Below, piece after piece: positions 22,517 through 35,242 of a stretch of DNA of 64,000 nt (within the stretch, counting starts at the first letter, position 1; every line of letters starts with the position of its first letter). This DNA comes from Camellia lanceoleosa (Eukaryota; Streptophyta; Magnoliopsida; Ericales; Theaceae), in assembly GCA_025200525.1 (NCBI GenBank), contig CM045762.1, positions 105,798,682-105,862,681 on the forward strand, given 5' to 3'. The notes beneath the pieces were generated by a model. The model was given only the letters and a program-made list of their open reading frames with translations, was not told the DNA's origin and searched no databases. A program made the position numbers and the translations under genes.

Positions 22517-25031
22517 ATATGCAATATGCTAAAGCAAAAATGCTCAACAATGTTAGAATGATAAACCGAACCCAATGCATGCAAAAATGGATACAATACA
22601 TGACAATGATATGGAACGAAAAATATGATGCTGCCACGATAAGTATATAAATAAAAGAGAGAAAGAAATGGGGGTTGGAAGGTATGCAAATATTACAAGT
22701 GTTACAAATTTGCCCCCGCACAAGAGGGTTTGAATAAATGTCCTCATTAATTAATTATTACAAACACCAAATGAATTAACTAAATTAACTAGCTATTACA
22801 AATTCAAATGAAGCCAGCTAATTAATTACACATACTAATATTAAAGCACTAATTTAAAGGACTTGAACGGGAAGCGAGGAGCCGCACGCACACAACCCAA
22901 AACATCCTCCCAGAAACCACTCTATTTGCTGCCAGAATTTGCTCTATTTGCAGTCAGAAAATTATTCTGTTTTGGCCTCAGGTTCTTCTCTATTCTGCCG
23001 TAAAAGTGCCACTACCTGTACAAAATAGGTGACTAGCCAGCCTTGAAAACTGGTTAACCGTACATGGTGGCCGACTGGCCACTGTTTTTGGGAAATGCCT
23101 TCCTGCCACAATGTTGAAACAAAGCAAAAATAGAGTGTTTCCAGGAGATGTTTATCATCTTTGCCCTTCCATATCATGAAGATAAATAAGGGAGGAGTAG
23201 ATTCGATTCACAAATCATCAATTGTCACAAATTTGTTGCATGATGATCTTACAACCGATAGGACAAAAACTCAATAAAATGAAACGAAAGATAGACAGTA
23301 CCTCCTCCCTATCATGGAGTTACCTCAAGGGAAGGGGTAGACATTGTTTCATGAATTATTAAACATCACTGAAAAGTATGTAATGATTCAAGATGCAATA
23401 GGTTCAATATAATGTCCGATTGAACCTAACCCAATTTTATTACCTTTTTATTTTTTTTTACCATTTTTTACTCCAATTTTATTAGCCTATTTTACATTAC
23501 CTTTCTATTTCTTATATTTTCTTCCTTTTTGTCAAAAAGTGTAGATTACGTCCACTAAGTCCAAAAGCAATAACGAGCAGCAAGCATTGACTTAACCCGA
23601 GAAATGAGCTTTTCAAGTCCTTTTCTACAGAGCTAATTACAAAAGAAGAATCAAACCCATTTACGAGCGATAATGAACTCGGAGGCAAACCCAAAATGAG
23701 CAATAATGACTAGTCAAACTCAAAAGAGCGATAATGACATAACCAAACCCAAAATGAGCGATAATGACTCCAAATCCAAACTTGATAATAAGCTATAATG
23801 ACTTTTCCTTTATGATTTTAAAGGGTCTAACTAGAAAGTTAGGCCCTTAGAAGTAAATGCACCGGCGATAAAGGGAGGTATCAAACAAAAGATTGTACTT
23901 TGCATAAGAGAGATGTAATGTCTTGGTAATGAACCTCTAGGGAGATTAAACCATTTAGCATAAAAGTCTTTTTTTATGCTTTGAACAACAATCCTTTGTC
24001 AAATATAACTCTTAATCAAAATAAACAAAGAAATGAGGGAGATTGCAGAGTGATAATGGAAAGTGGGTGATTACAATGGTTGTGAACATATATGAAAGTT
24101 ATTAAGAAAAAAAAAAAAAAGAAGAAGAAGAAAATACTATCAACTCAAATAGATTGGAAGCCAAAGCCTATACACCAATCCATGAGGACTTACAACAATA
24201 CATCTATAATATTCAAAGCATAATTTAACACACAAAGCAACACTGAAACAATACAAAAACAGTGCTAAAAATTGAGTTTTTGAGGTGGAAAAAGTGAGCA
24301 AAAATGGGCTAAAGCCAAGGGGTTTCAACCAACCAACAAGACTAAAAAAGGGTAGCTAACCCCTCATCTTTTTTTGTGGCTTAAAATCACATATTTCAAG
24401 CCTCAAAATACTTTGAAAACAATATGGAAAAGTAAAGAAAAGAAAGAGAAAAGATGCTACAAAAGCTTAGAGTATACCTCTTAAAAGAGAGGATGCTCTT
24501 CTAGTTCACAAACCACAAGTTGAACACTCTAATAGCTGAAATTGTGTTCAAGAATCTTAGCAAGAGGCCTCAAGTTTTGGCTTAGGAAGTGTATGTATGG
24601 TATATGTATATTGCAAGAGAGGAGGGAAGAGTGTTTGACAAGTTATGGCTCTTGGAAAAATTTTCTAACCCTAAACCATGAGGGGAGGTCATGTATTTAT
24701 AGAAAAACACCTTCTTACGTCAAAAATATCTATAATGAGACAGCTGGTGGAAAACATGCACATGGGGACAGCCGGCAGCTGTCAAAATATTTGTTGCGCT
24801 ACATATGGCTGGCCAGCTATGAAGAGGTACGACTGAATAATCAAAAATGGCCTGACGACCACTTGTTGTCTAGTAGGTCTCCGAGTGGTTAGGCTAGAAA
24901 AAATTAGGTTTAGTTCCAAAGGGGTGCACGGTTTAGGTTCTAAAACTCAAAACTGAAGCCTCTTGCTGAAGAAATCGAATGATTGTACAACATAACGTTA
25001 TTTCATCATCGAGCGTTTCAAAGTGAGGCGT
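22517..25031 (-). repeat. Minus LTR copy 1, remaining part
   Basis: Continues the interrupted minus LTR after the second ATATG (GCAATATGCTAAAGC, matching 25677 onward). It carries a minisatellite-like run around 23640-23800 and a likely core promoter in its own sense (TATTTATAG, around 24694-24702). It ends AAAGTGAGGCGT directly against the next LTR. Confidence 0.75.
23640..23800. repeat. Imperfect GAGCGATAATGA tandem repeat
   Basis: Four to five diverged units of CAAACCCAAAATGAGCGATAATGA type, about 30-40 bp each, inside the minus LTR. The counterpart LTR copy lacks an equal array. Confidence 0.7.
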
Positions 25032-27806
25032 TGTAGCTTGACTTTTTGTGCTCCTTTTGGATACGACTAGCCCTACAGTTCGGACTCCTGCGTTCTGAAT
25101 ATGATCTCACAAGTGCAATGTGAAATAGGTAAACGCCAAAGAGTCCAAATTTAGAAAATCTTTTGGAAAATCGATTTTGAATCAAAATGTCAAAAATGGA
25201 CTACTTTGCCAGATACAGAGTCACCACCTAAATATTTTTGGAAAATTTAGAAAACCCATAACTTATGCCAAAGGCCACGTGTCCATCATCACAAAGATTG
25301 TCTCGGCTCAAGAACCTAGGTACGATAGGGGAAGGTCATGAATTGAGCATCCCACTCGGCCGATCAAAGATCGGCCTATACTAATCATGATGTGAATCTT
25401 ATTTACATTATATGCTCTTGTTCCAATTATTAAACTAACTTTACTATGTGTTGCACACAAGTATAGACTAATTTGCAAAAATTAGAACATTTGATTCATG
25501 TATGTTTGAAAACTTGTTTGAATATGTACCACTTGGAAAAGTGATCTTATATGAACATTACTCAAATTATTCCAATTCATGTAATTTAGCCTTCATCCAC
25601 AAGCATTCAAGCAATTTATCACTTAAGCACTTAGCCTCATAGCAAGCATGCTAGACATGGAAACAGCCACACTCATGCAATATGCTAAAGCACAAAAATG
25701 CTCACCTAGTACTCCAAAGGGAGCCAAAAGAAACAAAAGAGTTAGAAAACATGCATGCTCTTAACTAATGCAACATGACTAATACAATACATGCAATATG
25801 TAACTAATAGGCTCGACTACTAATTATTACATGTGAGTCAATTTGATAGCATGCGGTTTAAGTATCTTTTCAAAGAAGTATTTAAACAACAATGCATTGT
25901 TAGAATGATGAACCAAGCCTCGGTGCATGCAAGACAATTGGATGCAAACATGGAGTATGCTAAAAGGAAAGTGATGTTCTAAACTAATTATCATAAGCAA
26001 GTAAATAAAAGGGAGAAAGACATGGGATTGGAAGACATACACATTATAACATTGCTTGCCCTCGCACAAGAGGATCCGAATGAATAATCTAGCTAATTAA
26101 TTACCTAATTAACTAACTATTACAAACCCTAATGAATAAATTAGGTAAACTACTTAAGTAATTATTACAACAACAAATTAATTAACTACTTTAGCTAATT
26201 AAATAATTACAACATATAGCTTATTAGTTACAAACTTGCTAAATCACAACACTACTATTATTACAACATCATCTTGATGGATCCCGAGAATTGAGGGACG
26301 GCTCATGCATGGATGCAGATTTCCACCCAATAATGCTCTCCGTTTTGCTACTGGAATGCCTTTGTTGCACAGTCACAGTTGGAAAATGCACTGTTTTTCA
26401 CCTCAGCTTCTTCTTTGCTCTACAGGAGAAAGGGCACTGCCTGCCTTGAAAAAGTGGCTAGCAACCCAGAAGTAGTGGTCAGCAGGCCACTAATAGTGGG
26501 TTGTTGTCCAGAAAAAGTGGCTTGCCAACCACTAGTGCTGGTTCTCTCCTGCAGTAACAGAGCACAAACCAGAATATTCTCAGGGGATGTTTATCCACCC
26601 TACCTGTCCTTATCATCAAACAGGTCAAAGGAGGAGTAGAATCGATTTGCAAATCATCAATAGGCATAATTTCATTGCGTGATGACTTATGAATCAAATA
26701 AGACAATTCAATAAATGCACAATTTAAAGACTTTCAAAACCGCCTCTCTATCATAGATTGATCAAGGGAAGTGGTTGACATTGACTCTTGAATCGTTTAC
26801 ATCACTAAAAAGTATGAAACGACTCAAGACTCAATGGATTCAATTAACGTCAGATTGAACCCAAGTTGATTTTATTATCTTGCATCACTTTTAGTCCCAA
26901 TTTTATTGCTTCATTTTAATTACCATCCATTCCTTAATTCATTAAGTTGAAAGATGAGCTTTAAGTCCACTATTGGAAAGGAGCACCAAACCAAGTGTTG
27001 TTTTAACCGTGAGAGAAGTGTTATGCCATTGGTAATGAACCCTCAAAGGGATTAGACCATTAAAAACAATACCTCTATCCCAAGCTTAAATGAACAAGTA
27101 GTTTGAAACAACTTTCAAAGCCAAGAAAAAGCCAAGAAATGAGAGAGGTTGCAGAGGTGATTAGAGATGAAAACAGGTACGGAAAGCAAGAAATAAACAC
27201 TATCAACTTAAATAGGTTGGTGGCTAAGGCCTAAACCACCAAACCTATGAGGACCATTACACTACAAGCATGCTATACAATGCTTAAATGTAATGAACAA
27301 CTAGAAACAATCCTAAAATAGTCAAAATTAATGTTGGACTTAAGACAAAAATTAAGCTAGTAAGCAAGCTCAAGGAGAGGAGGCTACCCCCTCCATTTTT
27401 GGAACTTCAAAACATGATTTTTAGCCTCTGAAAAAATCTAAAATTCGGTGGTAAAATGTTCAAAAAAGGTTGATAACAAGGTGGGAACACACAAGGGTAA
27501 AAGTCTATGAAACAAGGTTCAAAAAAGGGTGATCCACACCTCTACCTTTAATGGCCTTAAACCACAAGTTTCAGCCCAAAAATATAGTCCCAAGAAAGTC
27601 CAAAAAATAGTCCAAAAATAGTAGCAAAGATGGTAAATAAAGCAAAGAAACAAACAAAGAATTATACCTTTTGAAGAGGGATACCCTTTTGAAGTGACAA
27701 ACTAACACTTACACACCCTCAAGAGCTAAAAGTAAGCTAAAAAATACCTTAGCACAAATACCACAAGGTTTGGTGTAGAGTGTATAGGCAAAGGCTTAAG
27801 AAATTG

Positions 27807-27859
<53 letters not shown>

Positions 27860-28360
27860 CGTAGAGAAATATTTGCTTCAAATTTTTTCCAACCTTTAAA
27901 ACAAGAGAGGAGATCATCTATATATATATGAGACTCCCTCAAAAATATGTATACAAACATGTGTGGGTAGGTGCATGCATCTGTGGAATCAGCTGGCACA
28001 ATTGGCAAAAATATTTGAAAAAACACACAAGTGACCGGCAGGCCACTAATAGTGGATGTCAAGCCACATTACTAGCCGACAGTCCACAGTAGTGGCCGGT
28101 AGTCCACACTAGTGGGCCTGCAGGTCACAAGATGTTTAGGCTTGAAAAACTGTTGTTTTGGTCCAAAAACAAGGCAAGAGGTTCACAGGGTTTTGAGGCT
28201 TAAAGCTAAGGCATTCTGTTGAGGACTTCGAGCACTTGACAAGCATATACAAATTCATCATTGGGTGTGCAATCGGTGGCTTCCAAGTCTTAAGGGCCAT
28301 AAAAAATGGGGTACTTACAGGGGCCCAAGTCTTAAGGGAGGTCAAAATGTGGTGTCTACA
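25032..28360 (-). repeat. Minus LTR copy 2 (complete)
   Basis: A 3,329-bp LTR starting TGTAGCTTGAC and ending GGTGTCTACA in + orientation. It contains GATACAGAGTCACCACC (reverse of the PBS-like motif, about 25212), a (AG)24 run in the leader (27809-27856) and, in its own sense, a likely TATATATAG promoter at about 27920. CCAAGTCTTAAGGG occurs twice close to the outer end. Confidence 0.82.
27809..27856. repeat. (AG)24 microsatellite
   Basis: Perfect 48-bp AG run just downstream (element sense) of the TATATATA sequence of the minus LTR. A shorter CT run occupies the same leader position in the + strand LTR at about 19568-19594. Confidence 0.95.
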
Positions 28361-28365
28361 ATTGT

Positions 28366-28386
28366 TCATTGTTGGGTGGTCTATTC
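28366..28386 (+). repeat. Solo-LTR-like unit, right end
   Basis: The 21 bases between the second ATTGT and the second ACTTG. They complete the LTR-like unit that began at 12710. Confidence 0.6.
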
Positions 28387-30492
28387 ACTTGAGCCGGACC
28401 GTATAAATTTGAGGCGTGACACACTAGACATGGTATTCCTAGTTGTCAAGCTCCCATTCTCTTAAACTGTAACTATGGCCTAGACATGGCTCCATGCAAT
28501 GAAGGCTGTACTGAGTGCATACTATCAGCTCTTGTGGTTCCCTACTTAGTACGACATCATGCAAATTCGGAGGTCACATAGATCAACAAGAGAATGTTAC
28601 CTATGGCTCTCACCAAGAAGACAAAGAAGCGTGTGGTCAATTCAATTGAGATTCCAGGTCAAAAGGTTCTTGAAAATGTGGAGAATATACCAACTGATAA
28701 AGTAACTGAGGATCTAGATTGAGTCATGATTTCTGAAGATCTGGAGAAGTTTTTTCTCGTTGGAGTGAGTCTTAATGCTATCAAACGACAAGAGCTGGTT
28801 ACCTTTCTCTTCGGCAGCATTGATGTTTTTGCGTGGACCTCATATGAGATGCATGGAGTCGAACCGAAAGTGGTTGTGCATTGTTTGAATATGGATTTGA
28901 AAGCCAAGATTGTTATATAGAGAAGCCAGTAATCGGCTGTTGAGCATGCCAAAGCATTTGTTGAGGAAGTTGATAAATTATCAGAGGCTGGGGCAATACA
29001 TGAAGTAACTTATCCCACATGGCTATCCAACACTGTGGTGGTGAAGAAGAAGATGGGGATGTGGAGGGTTTACGTTGACTTCACGGATTTGAACAAAGCA
29101 TGTCCGAAAGACTATTTTTTACTTCCCTGAATTAATCAACTGGTGGATGCCACTGCACTTCACCAGAGGATGAGTTTCATGGATGCTTATCGAGGCTACT
29201 ATCAGATATAGCTATGGACTTAGCCAATCAGGAGAAAACTGTGTTTCTCACTCTAAGGAGAACCTATTGCTACAAGGTTATACCCTTTGTACTGAAAAAC
29301 GCTGGGGCAACCTATCAGAGACTGGTCACTACCATGTTCAAAGACCAACTCGACAAAACCACAGATGTGTACATCGATGATATGGTGGTGAAGTCAAAGG
29401 AGAAGAGTGCTCATCTTTTCGATCTTGCTACTACCTTTGACATTTTGCAGAAATAAAAGATGAAGCCCAACACCCCAAAGTGTGCATTTGACATTGGCTC
29501 ATGCAAATTCCTTTGCCATATAGTGAACCACTGTTGAATAAAGGCCAATCTGAAGCAAATTAAGACCATAATAGAACATAGCTCTCCCATAATTGTTAAA
29601 GAAGTCCAGAAATTAATGGAAATGCCAGCAACGTTGAACATGTTCATTAGCCAATCCTACGATCGATGTAGGCTATTCGTTCAGACACTTCAATAGGGAC
29701 AGCTGTTTAAGTGGACCATGGAGTGCTAAGAAGATTTTGAAGGGCTAAAGACCTACCTCAGCTCCGTCCCATTATTATCAACTCCAGAGCTAGGTGACGA
29801 GCTTGTTTTATACTTGGTGATGTCAGATCATGCAGCGAGTGCAATCTTTCTCAGGGAAGAACTCAGCGAGCAGAGGCCTATTTTTATGTTAGCAAATCAA
29901 TGCTTAGAGTAGAAACTTAGTGTCTACCCCTCAAGAAGTTGATTTTGGTCCTTGTAGTGCCTACCAGAAAATTGATGCATTACTTTCAGACCTATACCAT
30001 TAAGGTATTGACAGATCACCCTCTTCATTTAGTTCTATGCCCGGCTGAGTCTTTTGGGCGAGTATCCAAGTGGGCGTTGGAACTTAGGCAATATGATCTT
30101 AAGTTTCTATCCAGGTTATTTGTTAAGGGTTAGGTTGTTGCCAATTATATTGTCAAATTTACCAGACCAACAACGACTGATGCCAAATTTAGCATGCTGA
30201 GCCAGTCAATATCTTGTCCTGCATAGGAGTGATGAAGGTATGTAAGAGATATATGGCAACTGTATTGTAACGGCTTATCAAATCAACGTGGCAATGGGGC
30301 AAGAGTAGTTATCATGACCTCGGAGGGAGCAGTGATTGAACAATCGGTTAAACTTAGCTTTGATGCCTTTAACAACGAAGCGAGTGTGAAACCCTCCTTA
30401 TTGGCCTGAGAAATTAACTTCAAATGGGTGCCAAGCGTCTAAAAGTCTATTGCGATTCAATGCTAGTTATTAATCAGTTAAAAGGGGAATAT
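28387..30492 (+). pseudogene. Tat-A protease end, RT and RNase H
   Basis: Picks up at the protease C-terminus (MVFLVVKLPFS, then WLHAMKAVLSAYYQ and TRECYL at about 28480-28610). It continues through a Tat RT: YPTWLSNTVVVKKK (29010-29050), VDFTDLNKACPKDYF (29075-29120), FMDAYRGY (29180), NAGATYQR (29300) and the catalytic IDD of VYIDDMVV (about 29370). RNase H follows, ending in the second RNase H-like segment LKVYCDSMLVINQLKGEY (30440-30490), a trait of Tat elements. There are many stops and several frameshifts. At 30492 a solo LTR cuts the frame within GEY, and the reading continues AIRNDQRM at 32875. Confidence 0.88.
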
Positions 30493-32874
30493 TGTACTAA
30501 CCCGACCCTCTCATATGCTTAAACTCCCTCATTATATGTGTGTTTATGTGTTTGATGTGAAATTCCATGTTTGAATGTGTGGATTGTTAGTTTATACATT
30601 TATATCTATCAGTTATGAGAAAACCTGTTGAAATTGTGACCATTGGAGTGGAAATTGGAAGACTTAAAGGCGTAATACACCGAAATCAACTTTACAGTTA
30701 TAATTAGCATGATTTTTAGGATATCATATGAAGTTTTGTAAAAATTTGATTCGTAACAAATTAATTGAAATTATTAGGCTCAATTCTTAATTAACCTTAA
30801 TTTAGACTCACGACTCAAGTTTTGATAGATATAAGGGTCACTTATATGAGCCTTAGAAGACTTAGCCACAAACACAACACTAAAAATATCTCCTAGGAGA
30901 GTTCTAGAGAAAGGAAAGGAGAGAAAAGAGAGAAATGAAGAAAAGATCAACTAAGAGCTTGTAGTGAGGATTTTGGAAGGGGATTTAAAGAATAGAGTTC
31001 AAGGTATGTGTCAATCAACTAAAATACCCTAAACCTCTCTTCAAGTGATTAGCATCAAGATTTAAAATGATGTTTTTCCACTTATCTAACTTAGGGTTTT
31101 GAAATAATTATTTTTCTTGGGTGAATATCCATGGAAGTCATAAAGATTCATTGTTTTTATTTGATTTAAGAGTTGACTCTTGTATTTTGAGTTTGTCTTG
31201 AGTTAGCTTGAAAAGAATAACCTCCTAATTCTTAGTTTTTACATGCTCTGAACTCATATATGTATATATGTTTGTATATGTTTTGATAGACCATGGAAAG
31301 ATGAAGAAATGAAAGAAGTGTGGCAAATTGAGTTGTATATGTCCCATTAAAATGCGTTATGATCTAATTAAGTTTGTGATTCATGTTTATTATGTTCACA
31401 TGTTATGATATTGAAGGGAATTTTCTTGTATTACACCTTAGAAATGTATTTGAAAAGGTTGATTTTGATGAAATTTTGGACTACTCAAACAGAGTCTAAA
31501 GCAGCATGTGCGAGGCTCATGGCTGTACGTATGGGATGCACAGCTGCACACACGTGTGGAAAACAGGGGAGACAGGTTGAGCAATCTGAAATAAAAGCAT
31601 GTGTGGAGCCACACGTGCGGTGGGGGACTGCTGCACGTACTGCTGGTGGGGAAAAATTCTACCAACTTCTATTACTCTTTTTCACCCTCTGAATTTGTTA
31701 ATGCGTATATTTGATCCTTCTGAAATACTTACAATTGAATAGAAATTAAACAAATCAGACAAATGATAAAAGAGAAAAGACTAAGAAAAAGTGACTTAGT
31801 TATAAGTTGTATGCTATGTCTAGGTCACATAGAGGAAGGGACTGTTGTTCGACCACATCATAGTGAGTAATAGTAGTGTAACGATATGTCTTCTTTACGT
31901 GTTGTGATTATTATTTGTATATATTTGTTCGTGAATGCCATACATTATATAAATTATGTTGTGATTGAAATAATTGGAATGATTGAACAATGGCATATGA
32001 AATGGACCCGAGGTCATTTTGCTTCCGTTATAACTGATGGGCCTGAGGCCGTTATGATGCAAACTACTTATGACTCCTGGCCTTAAGGCCAAGGGAGATA
32101 AAGACATGCTGATGTTCTATCTACCCTATAAAGATATGGGTTACTTATGATTCATGGCTTCAAGTTGAGAGAGATGGAGACATGCCAATGTTCCATTTAC
32201 CCTATAATGTTTCAAACTGATGTTGATCTATTGGGCCCAAGGCCATTCTGTATTATACTGGGCCCAAGGCCGTTTCGTCTTATGTGGGCCTAAGGCCGTT
32301 CTGAATTGAAATTATGAATAGGACATACATATGGTTTATATCTAAATATTCTCCAAGACTTATGCTCATTTGCATAAACCTCCTTACATTGTTACTACTT
32401 ATTGAGCCTTGCTCACTCTGTGTATATGTATATTTATGTAGGTGATCAGCCTGGAGGACAACCCTAGGTCAGCTCCAAGAGCCTTTTGTTGGACCTGTTT
32501 TGTCGAGCCTCCCAAAGTGGAGCCTTTTGCTTTTTGTGGGGTTCCTTTTTATGACATATTTTGTTCAGCCTTTAATGACTTGTTATAGATAAATTGTCAA
32601 TATGTAAATTTTAGCTTTTTACCTCTTTGTATAGACTTGCATGACATGGACTTGCTGGTATATGAACTGTGTATGTAACATTTCTATATATGGTATGGTG
32701 TACTAAGATCCTGGCATTTAAGCACTGCTCAATGGATGTTTCATTTGGTTATTATATTCGCTTCCGTTCAGGCCCCATTATAAATTTCTTTGTCATCTGT
32801 CTGAGGCTGTAGTAATTAAGAAGTTACTAGCCGATCATGAGCCAAAATTTTAGGGACGGGTTTGGGTCGTGACA
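30493..32874 (+). mobile_element. Solo LTR, Tekay-like, plus strand
   Basis: A 2,382-bp unit starting TGTACTAACCCGACCC and ending GGGTTTGGGTCGTGACA, with a perfect 5-bp duplication AATAT (30488-30492 and 32875-32879) and no coding region. The end GGGTCGTGACA equals that of the chromovirus at 2914. It also has repeated GGGCCnAAGGCCGTT motifs (around 32040-32305), like the chromovirus minisatellite core. It is the product of recombination between two LTRs, inserted in the Tat-A RNase H. It contains a TATATGTATATATG stretch near 31257, but the promoter was not pinned down. Confidence 0.9.
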
Positions 32875-32905
32875 AATATGCTATTAGGAATGACCAGAGG
32901 ATGAC
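32875..32905 (+). pseudogene. Tat-A RNase H fragment
   Basis: 31 bases reading AIRNDQRM in frame with GEY at 30492. They bridge the solo LTR and the next insertion at 32906. The RNase H continues at about 52721. Confidence 0.75.
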
Positions 32906-35224
32906 TGTAGACACCCCATTTTGACTTGCCTTAAGACTTGGACGCTCTTTTCCGAACACCCGATGATGAAAGTTGGAATGTGCTATCTTACGAATTTCTC
33001 AGTAGGAGAGCTGGGTTCAAGTTTTAGTCCCAACCTTACATCCGTTTCAGCCAAAATATTTTAGATCCTCTTAAATCCCTTTTTAAACACTCCTACAAAG
33101 TTTTGAGGTTTGTATTTTCAAAAATCAAGTGTTATATTTTTTTTTTAGTAAATTGAGCAAGGACAAAGTGGAAATGAGTGGAAGGAATGACAATTTTTTG
33201 TTTGCCCAGATGATTTTTTCGAGAAACAGAGCAGTTTCGAAAAATTTGGTATTTTCTCCGAATTTTACACAAATATCTTAGATATTTTTCTTTTAGGTTT
33301 CCTTTACAAGTTTCTAAGATATTTTCTTTGCCTCAAAAGTCTATAAATATGACCATCCCTCTTCATTTTAAAAGGTTACAAAACATTTTCTAAAGGCAAA
33401 AAAGACTTGTTTGAGAGCCTTCTCCTAAACTTCATCTTCAACCTCTATTTCTCATACACCCACCATCAAAACTCCATTAAAACATGACTCCAAGCTTCTT
33501 GCTAAGGATCCGAAGAACTGTACAGAACCTTGAGGGTATTAGGAGAGAGTTTGTGAACAAGGAAGCTCATCCTCTCCTCAACAGGTGAACTTTTGCAACT
33601 TTTCTCACTTTCTCTCTTTTTTTCTTCATCTCTAAGCTCTATATTTCACTATTAGCTTGTTATAATCATGTGATGGGTCCTCATGGATGTGGAGGGAACT
33701 AGGATATAGCCACCCAGCCATTGAGTTAATTGTTCTTTTTATTTTCTTGTGCTTTTGAACATTTTTCTTACTTTCTAGTGGTATAATTCATTGTTGTTGT
33801 ACATAGATATGTTAATTGGAACCTCATGGATGTGGAGGGAACTAGGATATCGCCACTCATCCATTGAGTCAATTGTTCTCTTTATTTTCTTGTGTTGTTG
33901 CACACTTTTCTTGCTTTCTAGTGCTATAATTTGTTGTTGTATATAGATGTGATACTTGGAACCTTGTGGATGTGATTGGGAGTAGACTGTAGCCATCCAT
34001 TCACAAGTGTGATATGTAGGATAGATTTCTTTTTCATTGCACATCTTCACCTCACATATCTTACTATCTAAGCATATTAATCCATGTGTTTCAACCTATG
34101 CTCAATATTAGTGAGTAACAGTGGTTGTTTCATAGGATTACTTGGATGATTCTTGGGATTTGATGTTAAGAAGTTTTTGTCTTCCATTTCACTGATTGTT
34201 GTTGGAAGCAAAACAAGAGATTCTATGTCAATGGTGTTGAAATATCTCTTTTCAATCATTTGTGAATATAGAAAGGGATGAAAACATCCTTGTTCCATGA
34301 ATAGAAGAAGAGTTCTCAATAATTTTTGAAGAATCCCTTACTTTAAAAGAAAAGCTTCTACTAAGAAATGATGTGCATTAATCTACTCTCTCTAATTAAT
34401 ATCATGGATTTGGGTATTAACTTACCCTTATTCACAAAGAGATGATGTAGATTCTCATCTATTTCTTAGGCTCGAATTATTTTATTTTTTTTGCTTTAAT
34501 TCATTTAATTTGATAAACTGTTGTAAATATCCTGTTGTATTCAATCTCTTGTATTGTTAATTGTGGGATGAGGTCTCAGTGAGAGAAAGAGGTAGAAAGG
34601 ATGAGCACCCCTTAGAAGATGTATTTTTCTTCTGTTCTGGACCTTTTACAAACTGAGTTTTTCTCTAGAGTTATTTCAGCCGGACATCGTTTTCAGTCGA
34701 TCGGACAAATTTGTGTCTAGCCAAATGGATTTTCCATAGTAGAACAAGACAGTTTCTGGGTAGTGGTCTCCTGCATGGCTTTGGAGCTGCTAATCAAGTT
34801 CTTTTATTTGTCTAATATGATTTGTTAGATTCAATAGTAATTTGGCTAAATCTATTCGTTGTTGTAATAACTCCTCCAACCCCACTTCTTTTCTTTCTTA
34901 TTATTATTCATGCGATTGTTGTAATAATTTTATCCCTCGTTTCTTATTTCTTTTTCTTTCTTTTTTTTTTCCCATTCAAATTTTTGTAATAACTTCCAAC
35001 CCCACGTCTTTCTATCCCTTTTATTTATAAATTTTCTGTCTGTATGACATCATATTTTATTTATTATATTCATGACTTGCATCAATTTTTCATGCATTAG
35101 GATTCGGCCAAATTGTATCTGTGGATTTTTTTTTTTCAATTTGCTGTTGTGTGCTAATTCATGCCTTGAGATGATTCATGTATCCAATGTTAGTAGCAAA
35201 ATCTATAGTGAAACCTACAATTTT
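32906..35224 (+). repeat. 5' LTR of gag-only Tat element
   Basis: Matches 49780-51954 closely (for example CATGCATTAGGATTCGGCC and GATTCATGTATCCAATG). It then departs from the 3' LTR after CTATAGT at about 35208 and lacks the last roughly 760 bp. It contains a 146-bp direct repeat of CATGGATGTGGAGGGAACTA (33679 and 33825, with a third diverged copy at about 33963) that occurs once in the 3' LTR. Confidence 0.8.
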
Positions 35225-35242
35225 TGGCCACTTTGCTGGGGA
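35225..35242 (+). other. Primer-binding-like site (tRNA-Arg type)
   Basis: TGGCCACTTTGCTGGGGA differs slightly from the TGGCGACTCTGCTGGGGA type used by Ogre/Tat elements. It is placed where the 5' LTR stops matching the 3' LTR. Confidence 0.5.

Larger units (their letters stand above)
14965..28360 (-). mobile_element. Tat/Ogre-type LTR dimer, minus strand
   Basis: Two - strand copies of a long LTR lie head to tail with no internal region: 14965-15610 plus 22517-25031, then 25032-28360. Outer ends are TGTAG (14965) and CTACA (28360), flanked by the 5-bp duplication ATTGT (14960-14964 and 28361-28365). The left copy is interrupted by a + strand insertion. The LTR family starts TGTAGACACC in its own sense and includes a GGTGGCGACTCTG-like segment close to its 3' end. 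No gag or pol sequence is present. Confidence 0.8.

Noticed and set aside
27796..28062. SLSLSL-rich open frames on the - strand
   Set aside because: Translation of the (AG)24 microsatellite.
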